From NCBI RefSeq assembly GCF_014635245.1, contig NZ_BMCP01000004.1, forward strand, positions 124,001 through 188,000: a DNA stretch of 64,000 bases, in the 5' to 3' direction. The position numbers were made by a program, and so were the translations under genes. This DNA comes from Agaricicola taiwanensis (GTDB lineage Bacteria > Pseudomonadota > Alphaproteobacteria > Rhizobiales > Methylopilaceae). Positions within the stretch are counted from its first letter, which is position 1; each line of letters starts with the position of its first letter. Below, one piece after another: positions 9,375-17,596 of the stretch. The notes beneath the pieces are model-generated. The model saw only the letters and a program-made list of their open reading frames with translations. It made no database searches and had not been told where the DNA came from.

Positions 9375-9572
9375 ATGAGCTTTGCCTTCTACTTTCTCAT
9401 TCCCGCGGCGGTGCTGGCGGTTGCCGGCGTGCTGCTGCTTGGCCTTCTCAACATGGCCAAGGGCGGGTCACCCGAGCGGTCGCAGGATCTGATGCGCTGG
9501 CGCGTGATCCTGCAGGCGCTCGCGCTCTTCATCATGCTCGGCGCCCTCTATTTCGCATCCTCAGGGCCCTGA
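9375..9572 (+). CDS. Small twin-transmembrane HIG1-domain protein
   Basis: A 65-residue protein with two hydrophobic helices (FLIPAAVLAVAGVLLLGLLN and VILQALALFIMLGALYFAS). A short positively charged hairpin with SPERSQDLMRWR joins them. This arrangement is the HIG1 (hypoxia-induced gene 1) fold, which in mitochondria and alphaproteobacteria associates with cytochrome oxidase assembly. AGGAAGG precedes the ATG. In related genomes a gene of this type usually sits beside the cobalamin adenosyltransferase and etf genes. Here a lipid A deacylase gene lies between. Confidence 0.85.
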   Translation: MSFAFYFLIPAAVLAVAGVLLLGLLNMAKGGSPERSQDLMRWRVILQALALFIMLGALYFASSGP

Positions 9573-9688
9573 ACGTTGCCGTGAGGCAACGCTGCCGCGC
9601 ATGACGAATCGAGCCTTCAATTGGCTCTCGCGATCGCGTCAAAAGCATGTTACCCGGCAGGTGCATCTTTTCTTGCGAGTCGCCACAC

Positions 9689-10282
9689 ATGCGCCACAGT
9701 CTTTGCCTCGCCACCATTAGCTTCCTTGCATCTTTCAGCATAGCCCAGGCGGCGGACGTTCCGGCACCTGAGGTGCCGATGTACGGCGAGGCGCCGGCGG
9801 CAACATGGCGCCTGTTCGAGGAAGCGCGGCTTGGCGTGTTCGCCCATGACCCCGACAGCCCGGAGGAGGGTTCGGTCGACATCAACGGCGAGATCCTGTC
9901 CTCCCGCCTGCCGCTGATCAATCCGCTATCGCGCTGGGCCTGGCTCAGCCCGCGCCTCCACCTTGGCGGCACGGTCAATACAGCCGGCGACACCAGCCAT
10001 GCCTATGCAGGCCTCACCTGGACGGCCGACATCACCCAGCGCATCTTCATCGAGGGCAGCTTCGGCGGCGCCATCCATGACGGCGAGACCGGTGACATCG
10101 TGCCGAACGATCGCAGCGACCTCGGTTGCTCCCCCCTGTTCCGGGAAGCGGGCTCAATCGGCTATCGCGTCACCACCAACTGGAGCGTGATGGCCAGCAT
10201 CGAGCATCTATCCAACGCCGGCATCTGCGACAGCAACCGCGGCCTGACCAATTACGGCGTGCGGGTCGGCTATCGCTTCTGA
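9689..10282 (+). CDS. PagL-like lipid A 3-O-deacylase (acyloxyacyl hydrolase)
   Basis: A 197-residue outer-membrane enzyme candidate. The start at the ATG of MRHSLCLATISFLASFSIAQ gives a clean signal peptide. The mature part is strand-rich and ends in aromatic RVGYRF, as in small barrels. The C-terminal motif IEHLSNAGI holds His173 and Ser175 in the HxSNAG arrangement of the PagL catalytic site. PagL removes an acyl chain from the 3 position of lipid A and so alters endotoxin structure. It is separated by 17 bp from the downstream adenosyltransferase gene, probably by chance of packing rather than shared function. Confidence 0.82.
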   Translation: MRHSLCLATISFLASFSIAQAADVPAPEVPMYGEAPAATWRLFEEARLGVFAHDPDSPEEGSVDINGEILSSRLPLINPLSRWAWLSPRLHLGGTVNTAGDTSHAYAGLTWTADITQRIFIEGSFGGAIHDGETGDIVPNDRSDLGCSPLFREAGSIGYRVTTNWSVMASIEHLSNAGICDSNRGLTNYGVRVGYRF

Positions 10283-10299
10283 TCCGATCGCGGCGCGGC

Positions 10300-10866
10300 G
10301 TGGTCAAGCTCAACAAGATCTACACCCGCACCGGTGACGACGGCACCACGGGGCTCGGCACAGGCGAACGCCGGCCCAAGCATGACCTGAGGGTTGCCGC
10401 CTATGGCACGGTGGATGAGGCCAATGCCACTATCGGCCTTGCGCGTCTTCACACGACCGGCCTGCTCGACGGCATGCTCGTACGCATCCAGAACGATCTT
10501 TTCGATCTCGGTGCGGATCTCTGCACGCCGGACGATGGAGTGAACCGCGGATTTGAGCCGCTCCGCATCATCGCAAGCCAGACGGCGCGGCTGGAGGCGG
10601 ACATCGACGTCATCAACGCCGAACTGCAGCCGCTCAAATCCTTCGTGCTGCCGGCGGGGAGCGCGGCGGCGGCGCATCTGCACCTGGCGCGCACGGTGAC
10701 GCGGCGGGCCGAGCGCCTGATGACGGAACTCGCCATGGCGGAGGCTGTGGGCGCCGACGCGCTTCGCTACATCAATCGTCTGTCGGACTTTCTCTTCGTG
10801 GCCGCGCGTCATGCAAATCTTGGCGCCGGCGGCGATGTGCTCTGGGTGCCGGGCGGAGAGCGGTGA
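10300..10866 (+). CDS. Cob(I)alamin adenosyltransferase, PduO type
   Basis: About 188 residues from a GTG start, giving M-V-K-L-N-K-I-Y-T-R-T-G-D-D-G-T-T-G-L-G, the family N-terminal ATP-binding signature. Internal motifs include VDEANATIGLAR and, near the C-terminus, RRAERLMTELA and INRLSDFLFVAARHAN, which bind ATP and cobalamin. The enzyme adds the 5'-deoxyadenosyl group to reduced cobalamin, producing coenzyme B12 for mutases. The GTG is preferred to upstream in-frame codons because those run back into the deacylase gene. Confidence 0.95.
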   Translation: MVKLNKIYTRTGDDGTTGLGTGERRPKHDLRVAAYGTVDEANATIGLARLHTTGLLDGMLVRIQNDLFDLGADLCTPDDGVNRGFEPLRIIASQTARLEADIDVINAELQPLKSFVLPAGSAAAAHLHLARTVTRRAERLMTELAMAEAVGADALRYINRLSDFLFVAARHANLGAGGDVLWVPGGER

Positions 10867-10917
10867 CGCCCTCGCTTGCCGGGAAGTCGCTGAACCCTAA
10901 CCGCAGGAACCGGGAAG

Positions 10918-11616
10918 ATGTTCATTCCGCTCTACGATGGCCACCCGCTGCGGTACATCCGCTTTCCCGTGATGAACTGGAGCATCATCGGTGTCACGGT
11001 CCTGTTCTGGCTGGTTTTTCAGTCGGGATTCGTCATCGACGGCTATTTGTCATCCGTCGTCTCCTTCGGGCTGATCCCGGCCGTGCTGTTCGAAACGGCG
11101 GTGCTGCCGGAAGGCTATGCCCAGGTGCCGACGGCGGTGACGCTGATCTCGTCGGTCTTCCTTCACGGCGATTTCCTGCATCTCGCCACCAACATGCTGT
11201 TTCTCTGGGTATTCGGCGACAATGTTGAGGATGCCGTGGGGCACCTCGCCTATGCTGTTTTCTATCTGGTCTGCGGTGCGGGAGCGAGCCTCGCCTTCGC
11301 GCTGATGGCGCCTTCGACGCAGGTGCCGCTGGTCGGCGCCTCCGGCGCCGTGGCGGGCGTGGTGGCGGCCTATCTGATGCTGCATCCGCGCGTGCGTGTC
11401 TGGGTGCTGGTCCTCGCGCGTATCCCGGCGCGGCTCGGGGCGCTGTGGGTCATCGGCGCCTGGCTTGCCTTCCAGGTTGCCAATGCGTTCTTTGACCCGA
11501 CAGGGCAGGTTGCCTGGTGGGCGCATCTGGGCGGATTTGCGGTCGGGGCGTTGCTGATCCCCGTTTTCAAGCGCCGTGATGTCCCCCTGTTTGAATGGAA
11601 CGCCGCGACTTCTTGA
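10918..11616 (+). CDS. Rhomboid-family intramembrane serine protease
   Basis: A 232-residue protein with about six membrane helices. The catalytic dyad is visible: Ser142 in VGASGAVAG and His203 in WWAHLGGFAVG. The HGDFLHLATNM segment (His88, Asn92) supplies the oxyanion-side residues of the GlpG-type active site. These residues suggest an active protease rather than a pseudoenzyme. Substrates are unknown; rhomboids cleave single-pass membrane proteins in the bilayer. It lies 51 bp after the adenosyltransferase and about 180 bp before etfB. Confidence 0.92.
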   Translation: MFIPLYDGHPLRYIRFPVMNWSIIGVTVLFWLVFQSGFVIDGYLSSVVSFGLIPAVLFETAVLPEGYAQVPTAVTLISSVFLHGDFLHLATNMLFLWVFGDNVEDAVGHLAYAVFYLVCGAGASLAFALMAPSTQVPLVGASGAVAGVVAAYLMLHPRVRVWVLVLARIPARLGALWVIGAWLAFQVANAFFDPTGQVAWWAHLGGFAVGALLIPVFKRRDVPLFEWNAATS

Positions 11617-11644
11617 AAACAGTTGCCAAAGCATCGGGCGCGCG

Positions 11645-11673
11645 TTGACACCCTAAAGTCGTATGAGTACCGT
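11645..11673 (+). promoter_or_regulatory. Candidate etfBA promoter
   Basis: A consensus -35 TTGACA (11645-11650) is followed after 17 bases by a poor -10 (TACCGT). The position, about 125 bp before etfB, would leave a long leader that contains the dyad at 11691. Only the -35 is strong. Confidence 0.35.
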
Positions 11674-11690
11674 CCGGCCCGTTCTCACGC

Positions 11691-11709
11691 ACCGCACGGC
11701 CCGTGCGGT
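11691..11709. promoter_or_regulatory. Perfect 9+1+9 dyad in the etf leader
   Basis: ACCGCACGG and CCGTGCGGT are exact reverse complements around a single C. It sits just downstream of the candidate promoter and about 90 bp before etfB. It could be a repressor operator or a small leader hairpin; no regulator is recognised. Confidence 0.4.
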
Positions 11710-11798
11710 CGCGGGCGCCTGCTTGCGACGACCTCCTGATACAGGTTCCGTAACCCTGTGTCCCGCGAGCGGAGCCTGCCATCTGAAGGAAGGCGTAA

Positions 11799-12545
11799 AT
11801 GAAAATCCTCGTGCCGGTGAAGCGTGTCATCGACTTCAACGTGAAGGTTCGCGTGAAAGCCGATGGCTCTGGCGTTGAACTCGCCAATGTCAAAATGTCC
11901 ATGAACCCCTTCGATGAAATCGCCGTTGAAGAGGCCATCCGCCTCAAAGAGGCGGGCCAGGCGGAAGAGGTCGTGGTCGTCTCCATAGGACCGGCGCAGG
12001 CCTCCGAAACCATCCGCACGGCGCTTGCCATGGGTGCCGACCGCGGCATCCTGGTCAAGACCGATCAGACGGTGGAGCCGCTCTCGGTGGCGAAGCTCCT
12101 CAAGAAGGTGGTGGAGCAGGAGAGCCCCGGCCTCGTCATCATGGGCAAGCAGGCTATCGATGACGATTCAAACCAGACCGGCCAGATGCTTGCGGCGCTG
12201 CTCGGCTGGGCGCAGGGCACCTTCGCCTCCAAGGTGACGCTTTCCGAGGGCTCGGTCGATGTGACCCGCGAGGTCGACGGCGGCTTGCAGACCGTGACGC
12301 TGAAGGCCCCGGCCATCATCACCACGGACCTGCGCCTCAACGAGCCGCGCTATGCGTCGCTGCCCAACATCATGAAGGCCAAGAAAAAGCCCATCGACGA
12401 GACCTCGCCCGAGACCCTCGGTGTTGAGATCGCACCGCGCCTTAAGGTCGTGAAGACCGAGGAGCCGCCGCAGCGCCAGTCGGGCGTGAAGGTCGGTTCC
12501 GTCGCGGAACTCGTCGGCAAACTCAAGGAACAGGGCGTTATCTGA
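11799..12545 (+). CDS. etfB: Electron transfer flavoprotein, beta subunit
   Basis: A 248-residue protein starting [20 protein letters not shown], the ETF-beta N-terminus. Family motifs include [28 protein letters not shown] (AMP/FAD-proximal) and [18 protein letters not shown], the recognition loop region that docks acyl-CoA dehydrogenases. With the alpha subunit it passes electrons from flavoprotein dehydrogenases to the membrane ETF:quinone oxidoreductase. GAAGGAAGG precedes the ATG. Its stop codon overlaps the etfA start by one base (TGATG), showing translational coupling. Confidence 0.97.
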   Translation: MKILVPVKRVIDFNVKVRVKADGSGVELANVKMSMNPFDEIAVEEAIRLKEAGQAEEVVVVSIGPAQASETIRTALAMGADRGILVKTDQTVEPLSVAKLLKKVVEQESPGLVIMGKQAIDDDSNQTGQMLAALLGWAQGTFASKVTLSEGSVDVTREVDGGLQTVTLKAPAIITTDLRLNEPRYASLPNIMKAKKKPIDETSPETLGVEIAPRLKVVKTEEPPQRQSGVKVGSVAELVGKLKEQGVI

Positions 12546-13489
12546 TGACCACGCTTCTTCTCGCAGATCACGACAACAAGGCGCTGACCGATGCCTCGCG
12601 CAAGGCGCTGACGGCGGCAAAGGAGCTTGGCGCTCCGGTGCATGTGCTGGTTGCCGGCTCGGGCGCCCGCGCGGTGGCCGACGAAGCGGCCAAGCTGGAG
12701 GGCGTCGAAAAGGTGCTCCTGGCCGATGCGTCCGCCTATGAGCATGGCCTTGCCGAACCGCTGGCGGCGCTGATCGTCTCGCTGGCTGGCAGCTATGACG
12801 CCATCGTCGCGGCCTCGACCTCGACGGGCAAGAACGTGCTGCCACGCGTGGCCGCGCTGCTCGACGTGATGCAGATCTCCGACATCATCAAGGTGGTCTC
12901 GGCAGACACCTTCGAACGCCCGATCTATGCCGGCAACGCCATCCAGACGGTGCAGTCGACCGACTCGAAGAAGGTCATCACCGTCCGCACGGCCGCCTTC
13001 TCGGCCGCCAAGGAGGGTGGTTCCGCCTCCGTGGAGGAAGCCGGCGCCGCAGAGGATCCCGCTCTCTCCTCCTTCAAGTCCGACGAGCTTTCCGCTTCCG
13101 AAAGGCCTGAACTTGGCGCTGCCAAGATCATCGTCTCCGGCGGACGCGCGCTCGGCTCGGCCGAGAAATTCAAGGAAGTGGTGGAGCCCCTTGCCGACAA
13201 GCTGGGCGCGGCCGTCGGTGCCAGCCGCGCGGCGGTGGATGCCGGCTATGCCCCCAACGACTATCAGGTGGGCCAGACCGGCAAGATCGTGGCGCCCGAG
13301 CTCTACATCGCGCTCGGCATTTCCGGCGCCATCCAGCACCTTGCCGGCATGAAGGACTCCAAGGTCATCGTCGCCATCAACAAGGATGAGGATGCGCCTA
13401 TCTTTCAGGTTGCCGACTACGGTCTGGTGGCCGATATCTTCCAGGCAGTGCCTGAGCTCGCGAGCGAACTCGAGAAGGCAGGCAAGTAG
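12545..13489 (+). CDS. etfA: Electron transfer flavoprotein, alpha subunit
   Basis: A 314-residue protein, full family length. The C-terminal FAD-binding domain is intact: [60 protein letters not shown] and the closing [17 protein letters not shown]. The N-terminal domain shows the ETF-alpha strand pattern with [20 protein letters not shown]. It forms the heterodimeric cytoplasmic electron carrier with EtfB, whose stop codon it overlaps by one base. The downstream hbd gene, 65 bp away, suggests acyl-CoA/hydroxybutyrate metabolism as the source of electrons. Confidence 0.97.
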   Translation: MTTLLLADHDNKALTDASRKALTAAKELGAPVHVLVAGSGARAVADEAAKLEGVEKVLLADASAYEHGLAEPLAALIVSLAGSYDAIVAASTSTGKNVLPRVAALLDVMQISDIIKVVSADTFERPIYAGNAIQTVQSTDSKKVITVRTAAFSAAKEGGSASVEEAGAAEDPALSSFKSDELSASERPELGAAKIIVSGGRALGSAEKFKEVVEPLADKLGAAVGASRAAVDAGYAPNDYQVGQTGKIVAPELYIALGISGAIQHLAGMKDSKVIVAINKDEDAPIFQVADYGLVADIFQAVPELASELEKAGK

Positions 13490-13508
13490 GATCGGCTAGC
13501 AACGCGGG

Positions 13509-13530
13509 CGGAGCGTCCCAAAGCGCTCCG
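13509..13530 (+). terminator. Hairpin between etfA and hbd
   Basis: CGGAGCG and CGCTCCG pair across an 8-base loop just after the etfA stop. There is no U-tract, so it may be an attenuating or mRNA-stabilising hairpin rather than a complete terminator. Confidence 0.35.
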
Positions 13531-13554
13531 TTCGCTGTCAGAAAAAGGGGCGTC

Positions 13555-14433
13555 ATGGCGGATATCCGCAAGATCGGCATCATCGGTGCCGGACAGATGG
13601 GCAACGGTATCGCGCATGTCTGCGCCGCGGCCGGTTTTGACGTGCGCCTCAATGACCTGACCATGGACAAGGTCCGTTCGGGCCTTGCCACCATCAACGG
13701 AAACATGGCCCGGCAGGTCGCCAAGGACATCATGACCGAGGAGGAGCGCAAGGCCGCCCTCGACCGAATTCACCCATCCGACAGCTACGACACCTTGGCC
13801 GATTGCGACCTCGTCATCGAGGCGGCCAGCGAGAGCGAGGATCTGAAGCGCAAGATCTTCCAGGAGGCTTGCCCGGTTCTGAAACCGGATGCGATCGTTG
13901 CGTCCAACACCTCATCGATCTCGATCACGCGGCTCGCCGCGGCGACCGACCGGCCGGAACGCTTCATCGGCATCCATTTCATGAATCCTGTGCCGCTGAT
14001 GCAGCTCGTGGAGCTGATCCGAGGCATCGCCACGGCCGATGAGACCTATGAGGCCGCCAAGACCTTCGTCTCTGCGCTGAACAAGACGCCGACCGTGTCG
14101 GAAGATTTCCCCGCCTTCATCGTCAACCGCATCCTGCTGCCGATGATCAATGAGGCGATCTACACGCTCTATGAAGGCGTGGGGTCGGTCGAGGCCATCG
14201 ACACGGCCATGAGGCTCGGCGCCAACCACCCCATGGGCCCGTTGCAGCTGGCCGACTTCATCGGACTGGACACCTGTCTCTCCATCATGCAGGTGCTGCA
14301 CGAGGGGCTGGCGGACACCAAATATCGCCCGTGCCCACTGCTGGTGAAATATGTCGAAGCGGGCTGGCTGGGCCGCAAGACGCAGCGCGGCTTCTACGAC
14401 TATCGGGGCGAGACGCCGGTTCCCACCCGCTGA
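13555..14433 (+). CDS. hbd: 3-Hydroxybutyryl-CoA dehydrogenase
   Basis: A 292-residue protein. The N-terminal NAD-binding fold carries IGIIGAGQMGNGIAHVCAAA, and catalytic and signature residues appear in FIGIHFMNPVPLMQLVELI (catalytic His) and EDFPAFIVNRILLPMINEAI. The C-terminal 3HCDH dimerisation domain ends with GWLGRKTQRGFYDY. It interconverts 3-hydroxybutyryl-CoA and acetoacetyl-CoA with NAD(H). The stand-alone, approximately 290-residue form, together with etfBA next door, resembles the alphaproteobacterial Hbd used in butyrate/PHB-linked metabolism rather than the multifunctional FadB type. Confidence 0.95.
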   Translation: MADIRKIGIIGAGQMGNGIAHVCAAAGFDVRLNDLTMDKVRSGLATINGNMARQVAKDIMTEEERKAALDRIHPSDSYDTLADCDLVIEAASESEDLKRKIFQEACPVLKPDAIVASNTSSISITRLAAATDRPERFIGIHFMNPVPLMQLVELIRGIATADETYEAAKTFVSALNKTPTVSEDFPAFIVNRILLPMINEAIYTLYEGVGSVEAIDTAMRLGANHPMGPLQLADFIGLDTCLSIMQVLHEGLADTKYRPCPLLVKYVEAGWLGRKTQRGFYDYRGETPVPTR

Positions 14434-14453
14434 AGCTAGCATGCGGGAAACAG

Positions 14454-14486
14454 CGTGGATGCTCGCCGCAGGGCGAGCATGGCGGG
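14454..14486. repeat. Short palindromic repeat, copy 1 (family A)
   Basis: The core ATGCTCGCC-gcag-GGCGAGCAT is a perfect 9-bp stem flanked by CGTGG and GGCGGG. The same core occurs at 18989-19025 in the opposite orientation and, diverged, at 49111-49141. All copies lie just past a gene's stop codon, like REP-type elements. Confidence 0.7.
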
Positions 14487-14627
14487 CTCTAGGCCCATCC
14501 GCCGACCGTTAAGGCTTTTCCAGACATGGTAACGCCTTGCTAAGCCTGACGGGACCTTTCCGGGAACGAGGGCAGCGTTCCGGGCGTCCTTGCCGTATCA
14601 TTCACCTGATAACGGAAGGAGCGAGCC

Positions 14628-14834
14628 ATGGCCGACATATCCTCCGTGGGCTTCACCGCGGATCTTCTGCAGGCCCGATACCAGATCGCCATGAACCGCA
14701 GCGATCAGCCGGAACCCATCAATTCCGAGCCGTCGCGGGTTCAGCAGCTGCGCGAGATGCTGGAACGTGCCGGGGCCGAGCCTCAGCCGCAGCTTGAGCA
14801 GGGTGTGGGCGAACGCCTCGATATTCTGGTCTAG
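14628..14834 (+). CDS. Small hypothetical protein
   Basis: A 68-residue acidic protein beginning MADISSVGFTADLLQARYQI, then a proline/serine linker, then a predicted amphipathic helix around RVQQLREMLERAGAE. It has no signal peptide, membrane segment or recognised family. A strong GGAAGGAG site precedes the ATG, which supports translation. It is the first of three consecutive tiny genes on the same strand (14628, 14888, 15093). Gaps of 53 and 10 bp suggest one transcript. Function not assigned. Confidence 0.65.
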   Translation: MADISSVGFTADLLQARYQIAMNRSDQPEPINSEPSRVQQLREMLERAGAEPQPQLEQGVGERLDILV

Positions 14835-14887
14835 TCCTTACCCCTCGTTAGGGTTTGAACCATATCCTCGGACCCTAGGAGGCCGTT

Positions 14888-15082
14888 ATGGACAGTGTAG
14901 CCATCGCCACGCAGGCCGTTACCATGCAGGCAGCTCAACGCGGGCAGATGCTGGAAGTCGCCGCCCTGAAGCAGCAGGCAACGCAGGACACCGCCATCGC
15001 CAATATGGTGGCCGAGGCAGCGGACAGCGCCAAGGCATCTCTGCCGGCGGGCGTGGGCCGGCTCGTCGACACCTCGGCCTGA
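14888..15082 (+). CDS. Small protein resembling YjfB putative motility proteins
   Basis: A 64-residue protein, mostly one helix of alanine, glutamine and methionine: MDSVAIATQAVTMQAAQRGQ followed by VAALKQQATQDTAIANMVAE. The pattern of short N-terminus, QAA-rich helix and A.LK..... segment resembles the YjfB family, called putative motility proteins because of their genomic context in Bacillus. The match is by eye and not certain. AGGAGG precedes the ATG at good spacing. It is followed after 10 bp by the third small gene of the cassette. Confidence 0.62.
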   Translation: MDSVAIATQAVTMQAAQRGQMLEVAALKQQATQDTAIANMVAEAADSAKASLPAGVGRLVDTSA

Positions 15083-15092
15083 GGGCGAACTT

Positions 15093-15368
15093 ATGGCGGT
15101 CGGGAAAATCTGGGGCAGCAACTACACTCAGAAGAAAATCTGGAATCGGCCTGGCGCCTACGCCAAGCAGATGAACCGGGCCGCGTCCGAGCAGTTCTTC
15201 AACACGCAGAAGGCGGCCATCGCCAACCTCTTCAGCGTGAGCGCCAGCCACAGCTACAGCAGCCTTGAGCTCACCATCCGGGCGGTCGGCCAGAACGCCG
15301 CCAACGAACTTTCCCAAAAGCTGACCTCGGCCTCCGGTCTCGCATCATCGGTCGACATTTCCGTCTGA
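15093..15368 (+). CDS. Small hypothetical protein, third gene of a small-protein cassette
   Basis: A 91-residue soluble protein. A basic, aromatic N-terminus (MAVGKIWGSNYTQKKIWNRP) leads into a serine/alanine/asparagine-rich helical region with AVGQNAANELSQKLTSASGL. The composition (few charged residues, many A/S/N/Q) resembles the helical cores of flagellar axial proteins and secreted filament proteins, but no family is recognised. There is no signal peptide. It is convergent with gloB, whose stop codon lies 36 bp downstream. Confidence 0.65.
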   Translation: MAVGKIWGSNYTQKKIWNRPGAYAKQMNRAASEQFFNTQKAAIANLFSVSASHSYSSLELTIRAVGQNAANELSQKLTSASGLASSVDISV

Positions 15369-15404
15369 CGCTCAGACCGGCTGACGCCGCTCAAAACCTC
15401 CTGC

Positions 15405-16172
15405 CTAAAATCGATCCTTGCGCGCGCGGACCTCGGTGAAGACGGCCAGGGGGTCGGCGCCCGGCATGCCGACGCCGGCCGCCACGGCGGGATCGTCGGC
15501 GCGCAGGAAGGGGTTGGTCGCCTTCTCGATGCCGAGCAGGCTCGGCACCGTTGGGCTGCCCTCCTGGACGAGGAGCTCGATGGCATTGGAGCGGGTCTTC
15601 AACTCGCCATTGTCAGGGTCGACCGTCAGGGCGAAGCGGGCGTTGGAGAGCGTGTATTCATGCCCGCAATAGACCTCGGTGTCGTCGGGCAATTCGCGCA
15701 GCTTCTTCAGCGAGGTCCACATGGCCTCGGGGGTGTCCTCCAGGAGGCGGCCGCAGCCGAGGGCGAAGAGCGTGTCGGCGGCGAACAGCAGCTTCTGATC
15801 GGCGAAGTGATAGGAGACATGGCCCTTGGTGTGACCCGGCGTCTCGATCACCTTTGCGGTGAGACGGCCGAAGGTAAGGGTGTCGCCATCGCGCACGGTC
15901 TTGTCGATGCCGGGGATCTTGTCCTTCTCCTTCTCCGGCCCGGTGACGGTGGCGCCATAGGCGCTCTTCAGCGGCGCGATGCCTTCCACATGGTCAATGT
16001 GGTGGTGGGTGATGAGGATGTCGCTCAGCTTCCATCCGGTTTCGTCAAGCACCGCCTGGATGGGGGCCGCTTCCGGCGCGTCGACAAGCAGGGTCGTGCC
16101 GTCTTCCGGATCATGCACCAGAACGGCATAATTGTCGTTGCGGCAGGGAATGAGGCGGACGTCGACGGACAT
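15405..16172 (-). CDS. gloB: Hydroxyacylglutathione hydrolase (glyoxalase II)
   Basis: About 255 residues from the ATG that gives MSVDVRLIPCRNDNYAVLVH, with AGGAGA just upstream. The metallo-beta-lactamase fold carries the dinuclear metal motif ITHHHIDHVEG, the second-shell GHTKGHVSYHF and the family's CGHEYTLSNARFAL near the C-terminal glutathione-binding domain. It hydrolyses S-lactoylglutathione to lactate and glutathione in methylglyoxal detoxification. A long open frame continues far upstream of this start, but it runs antisense to the methyltransferase gene and is not coding. It is divergent from that methyltransferase. Confidence 0.95.
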   Translation of the reverse strand: MSVDVRLIPCRNDNYAVLVHDPEDGTTLLVDAPEAAPIQAVLDETGWKLSDILITHHHIDHVEGIAPLKSAYGATVTGPEKEKDKIPGIDKTVRDGDTLTFGRLTAKVIETPGHTKGHVSYHFADQKLLFAADTLFALGCGRLLEDTPEAMWTSLKKLRELPDDTEVYCGHEYTLSNARFALTVDPDNGELKTRSNAIELLVQEGSPTVPSLLGIEKATNPFLRADDPAVAAGVGMPGADPLAVFTEVRARKDRF

Positions 16173-16340
16173 GAAGGTCTCCTGATGGCGGCGAACAATT
16201 GAATGCAACTCACGCTCATATGGAGCGCTTTCCCCCCTGGGGCAATCGGGGATCGGTGGTGGGATGGGGCGAGAGACCTCCGAAGCCTTGCCGTTCCGTG
16301 CCTCGCGCGCCAACCTATTGGCTCGTGAACTGGAACATGC

Positions 16341-17078
16341 ATGTCGTTTGACGTTGTCGATCTGAGAGACTTCTACGCCCAGCCGCTGGGGCAGATGGTT
16401 CGCCGCATCCTGCGGGCCAAGCTTCGAGCGCATTGGCGGGATGTGTCTGGCTCCCGCATTCTCGGTATGGGCTATGCCTCGCCCTTCCTCGGCGCCTTTC
16501 GCGAGGAGGCTGAACGGCTGCTCGCCTTCATGCCGGCCGAGCAGGGGGTGACCGACTGGCCCACGGGGCGGCCGACGCAGGCGGCGCTGGTGGAGGCCGA
16601 CATGTGGCCGCTGCCCGATGCGGCGGTGGACCGGGTCCTCGCCGTCCATATGCTGGAGGTGAGTTCTTCGCCCGAGGATCTGTTGCGGGAGGCCTGGCGC
16701 ACGCTGGCGCCGGGCGGGCGCATCATGCTCGTGGTGCCCAACCGGCGGGGGTTGTGGTCGCGCTTCGATACGACACCCTTCGGCCAGGGGCGGCCCTACA
16801 GCCGCGGTCAGCTCCACCGGCTGTTGCGCGACAACGCCTTCGCGCCGACCCATTGGAATGAGGCGCTGTTCTTCCCGCCCTTCGAACGGGGCATCGTGCT
16901 GCGTTCCGCCGTGGGCATGGAGCGGTTCGGCGCGCGGTTGTGGGCGCCTTTCGCCGGCGTCCATATTGTGGAAGCGGGCAAGCAGGTCTATCGGCCGATC
17001 CCCGCGCGCAAGAAGGTGAAGACGGCCAAGCTGAAGCCGGCGCCGGCGCCGGTGGGAGCCTTGGCGCCGGGCGGCTGA
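16341..17078 (+). CDS. Class I SAM-dependent methyltransferase
   Basis: A 245-residue protein. The SAM-binding fold is somewhat degenerate at motif I (ILGMGYASPFLGAF in place of the usual DLGCGTG). Later motifs are clear: MWPLPDAAVDRVLAVHMLEV (motif II/III) and EDLLREAWRTLAPGGRIMLV followed by VPNRRGLWSRF (motif IV), typical of the Methyltransf_11 group. A lysine/alanine/proline-rich tail ends the protein. In related genomes this gene commonly sits divergent from gloB, as here. The substrate is unknown. Confidence 0.88.
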   Translation: MSFDVVDLRDFYAQPLGQMVRRILRAKLRAHWRDVSGSRILGMGYASPFLGAFREEAERLLAFMPAEQGVTDWPTGRPTQAALVEADMWPLPDAAVDRVLAVHMLEVSSSPEDLLREAWRTLAPGGRIMLVVPNRRGLWSRFDTTPFGQGRPYSRGQLHRLLRDNAFAPTHWNEALFFPPFERGIVLRSAVGMERFGARLWAPFAGVHIVEAGKQVYRPIPARKKVKTAKLKPAPAPVGALAPGG

Positions 17079-17129
17079 GGTTCTTCCTGCCGCAGTGACA
17101 GCAAAGCCCTCCCATGGCATGAGGCTTTC

Positions 17130-17537
17130 ATGAAGCGGATGCGGCAGCTGATGGGACGGCGGATGAAGGCGGGCGCCCTGGGCGTGGTGCTGGCCTATGC
17201 GCTGCTGTTCCAGTCCCTGCTGGGAGCCGTGGCGCAGGGCGCCATGGCCGCACCTGGGCAGGCGGATGCCTTTGCCGTCCTGTGCTCGTCCCACGGCATC
17301 GCCAGCGCGCCGCAGGGCGACGGCGATCCGGCGGCGCCATCGGTCGACTGCCCCTGCGCCACGCTGTGCCGGCTTGGCGCCATGGCAGGGCCTGTTGTTC
17401 CCGCCTCTGCAGCGCAACTCGACGCGCCCCTGCTCGCCGAATTGCCAGCGCCTCCGGTGGCATCTTCTGTCTTCTCGCCCCCGCAGTTCGATCCCGGCAG
17501 CGGCCACGCCCGCGCACCGCCCGTCCTCTCCGTCTGA
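17130..17537 (+). CDS. DUF2946-like exported protein
   Basis: A 135-residue protein with a signal or anchor helix (GALGVVLAYALLFQSLLGAVAQ). A cysteine/histidine-bearing stretch follows with LCSSHGI and the CPCATLCRLGA pattern (potential metal ligands), then a proline-rich tail. It matches the loose DUF2946 group of small predicted metal-related proteins often placed beside TonB-dependent receptors or copper genes. It lies 59 bp upstream of the PepSY protein gene, which supports a shared role in metal or siderophore handling. Confidence 0.65.
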   Translation: MKRMRQLMGRRMKAGALGVVLAYALLFQSLLGAVAQGAMAAPGQADAFAVLCSSHGIASAPQGDGDPAAPSVDCPCATLCRLGAMAGPVVPASAAQLDAPLLAELPAPPVASSVFSPPQFDPGSGHARAPPVLSV

Positions 17538-17596
17538 CCGTCCGCATCGGCCGTCCGTTCGGCGGCCGTCTGTTCGTTCGTTCCGGAGATTTTCTC

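Noticed and set aside
15405-17507. Very long minus-strand frame continuing upstream of gloB
   Set aside because: The extra 440 residues are Arg/Gly/Pro/His-rich and antisense to a clear methyltransferase gene; gloB has its own start and ribosome-binding site.
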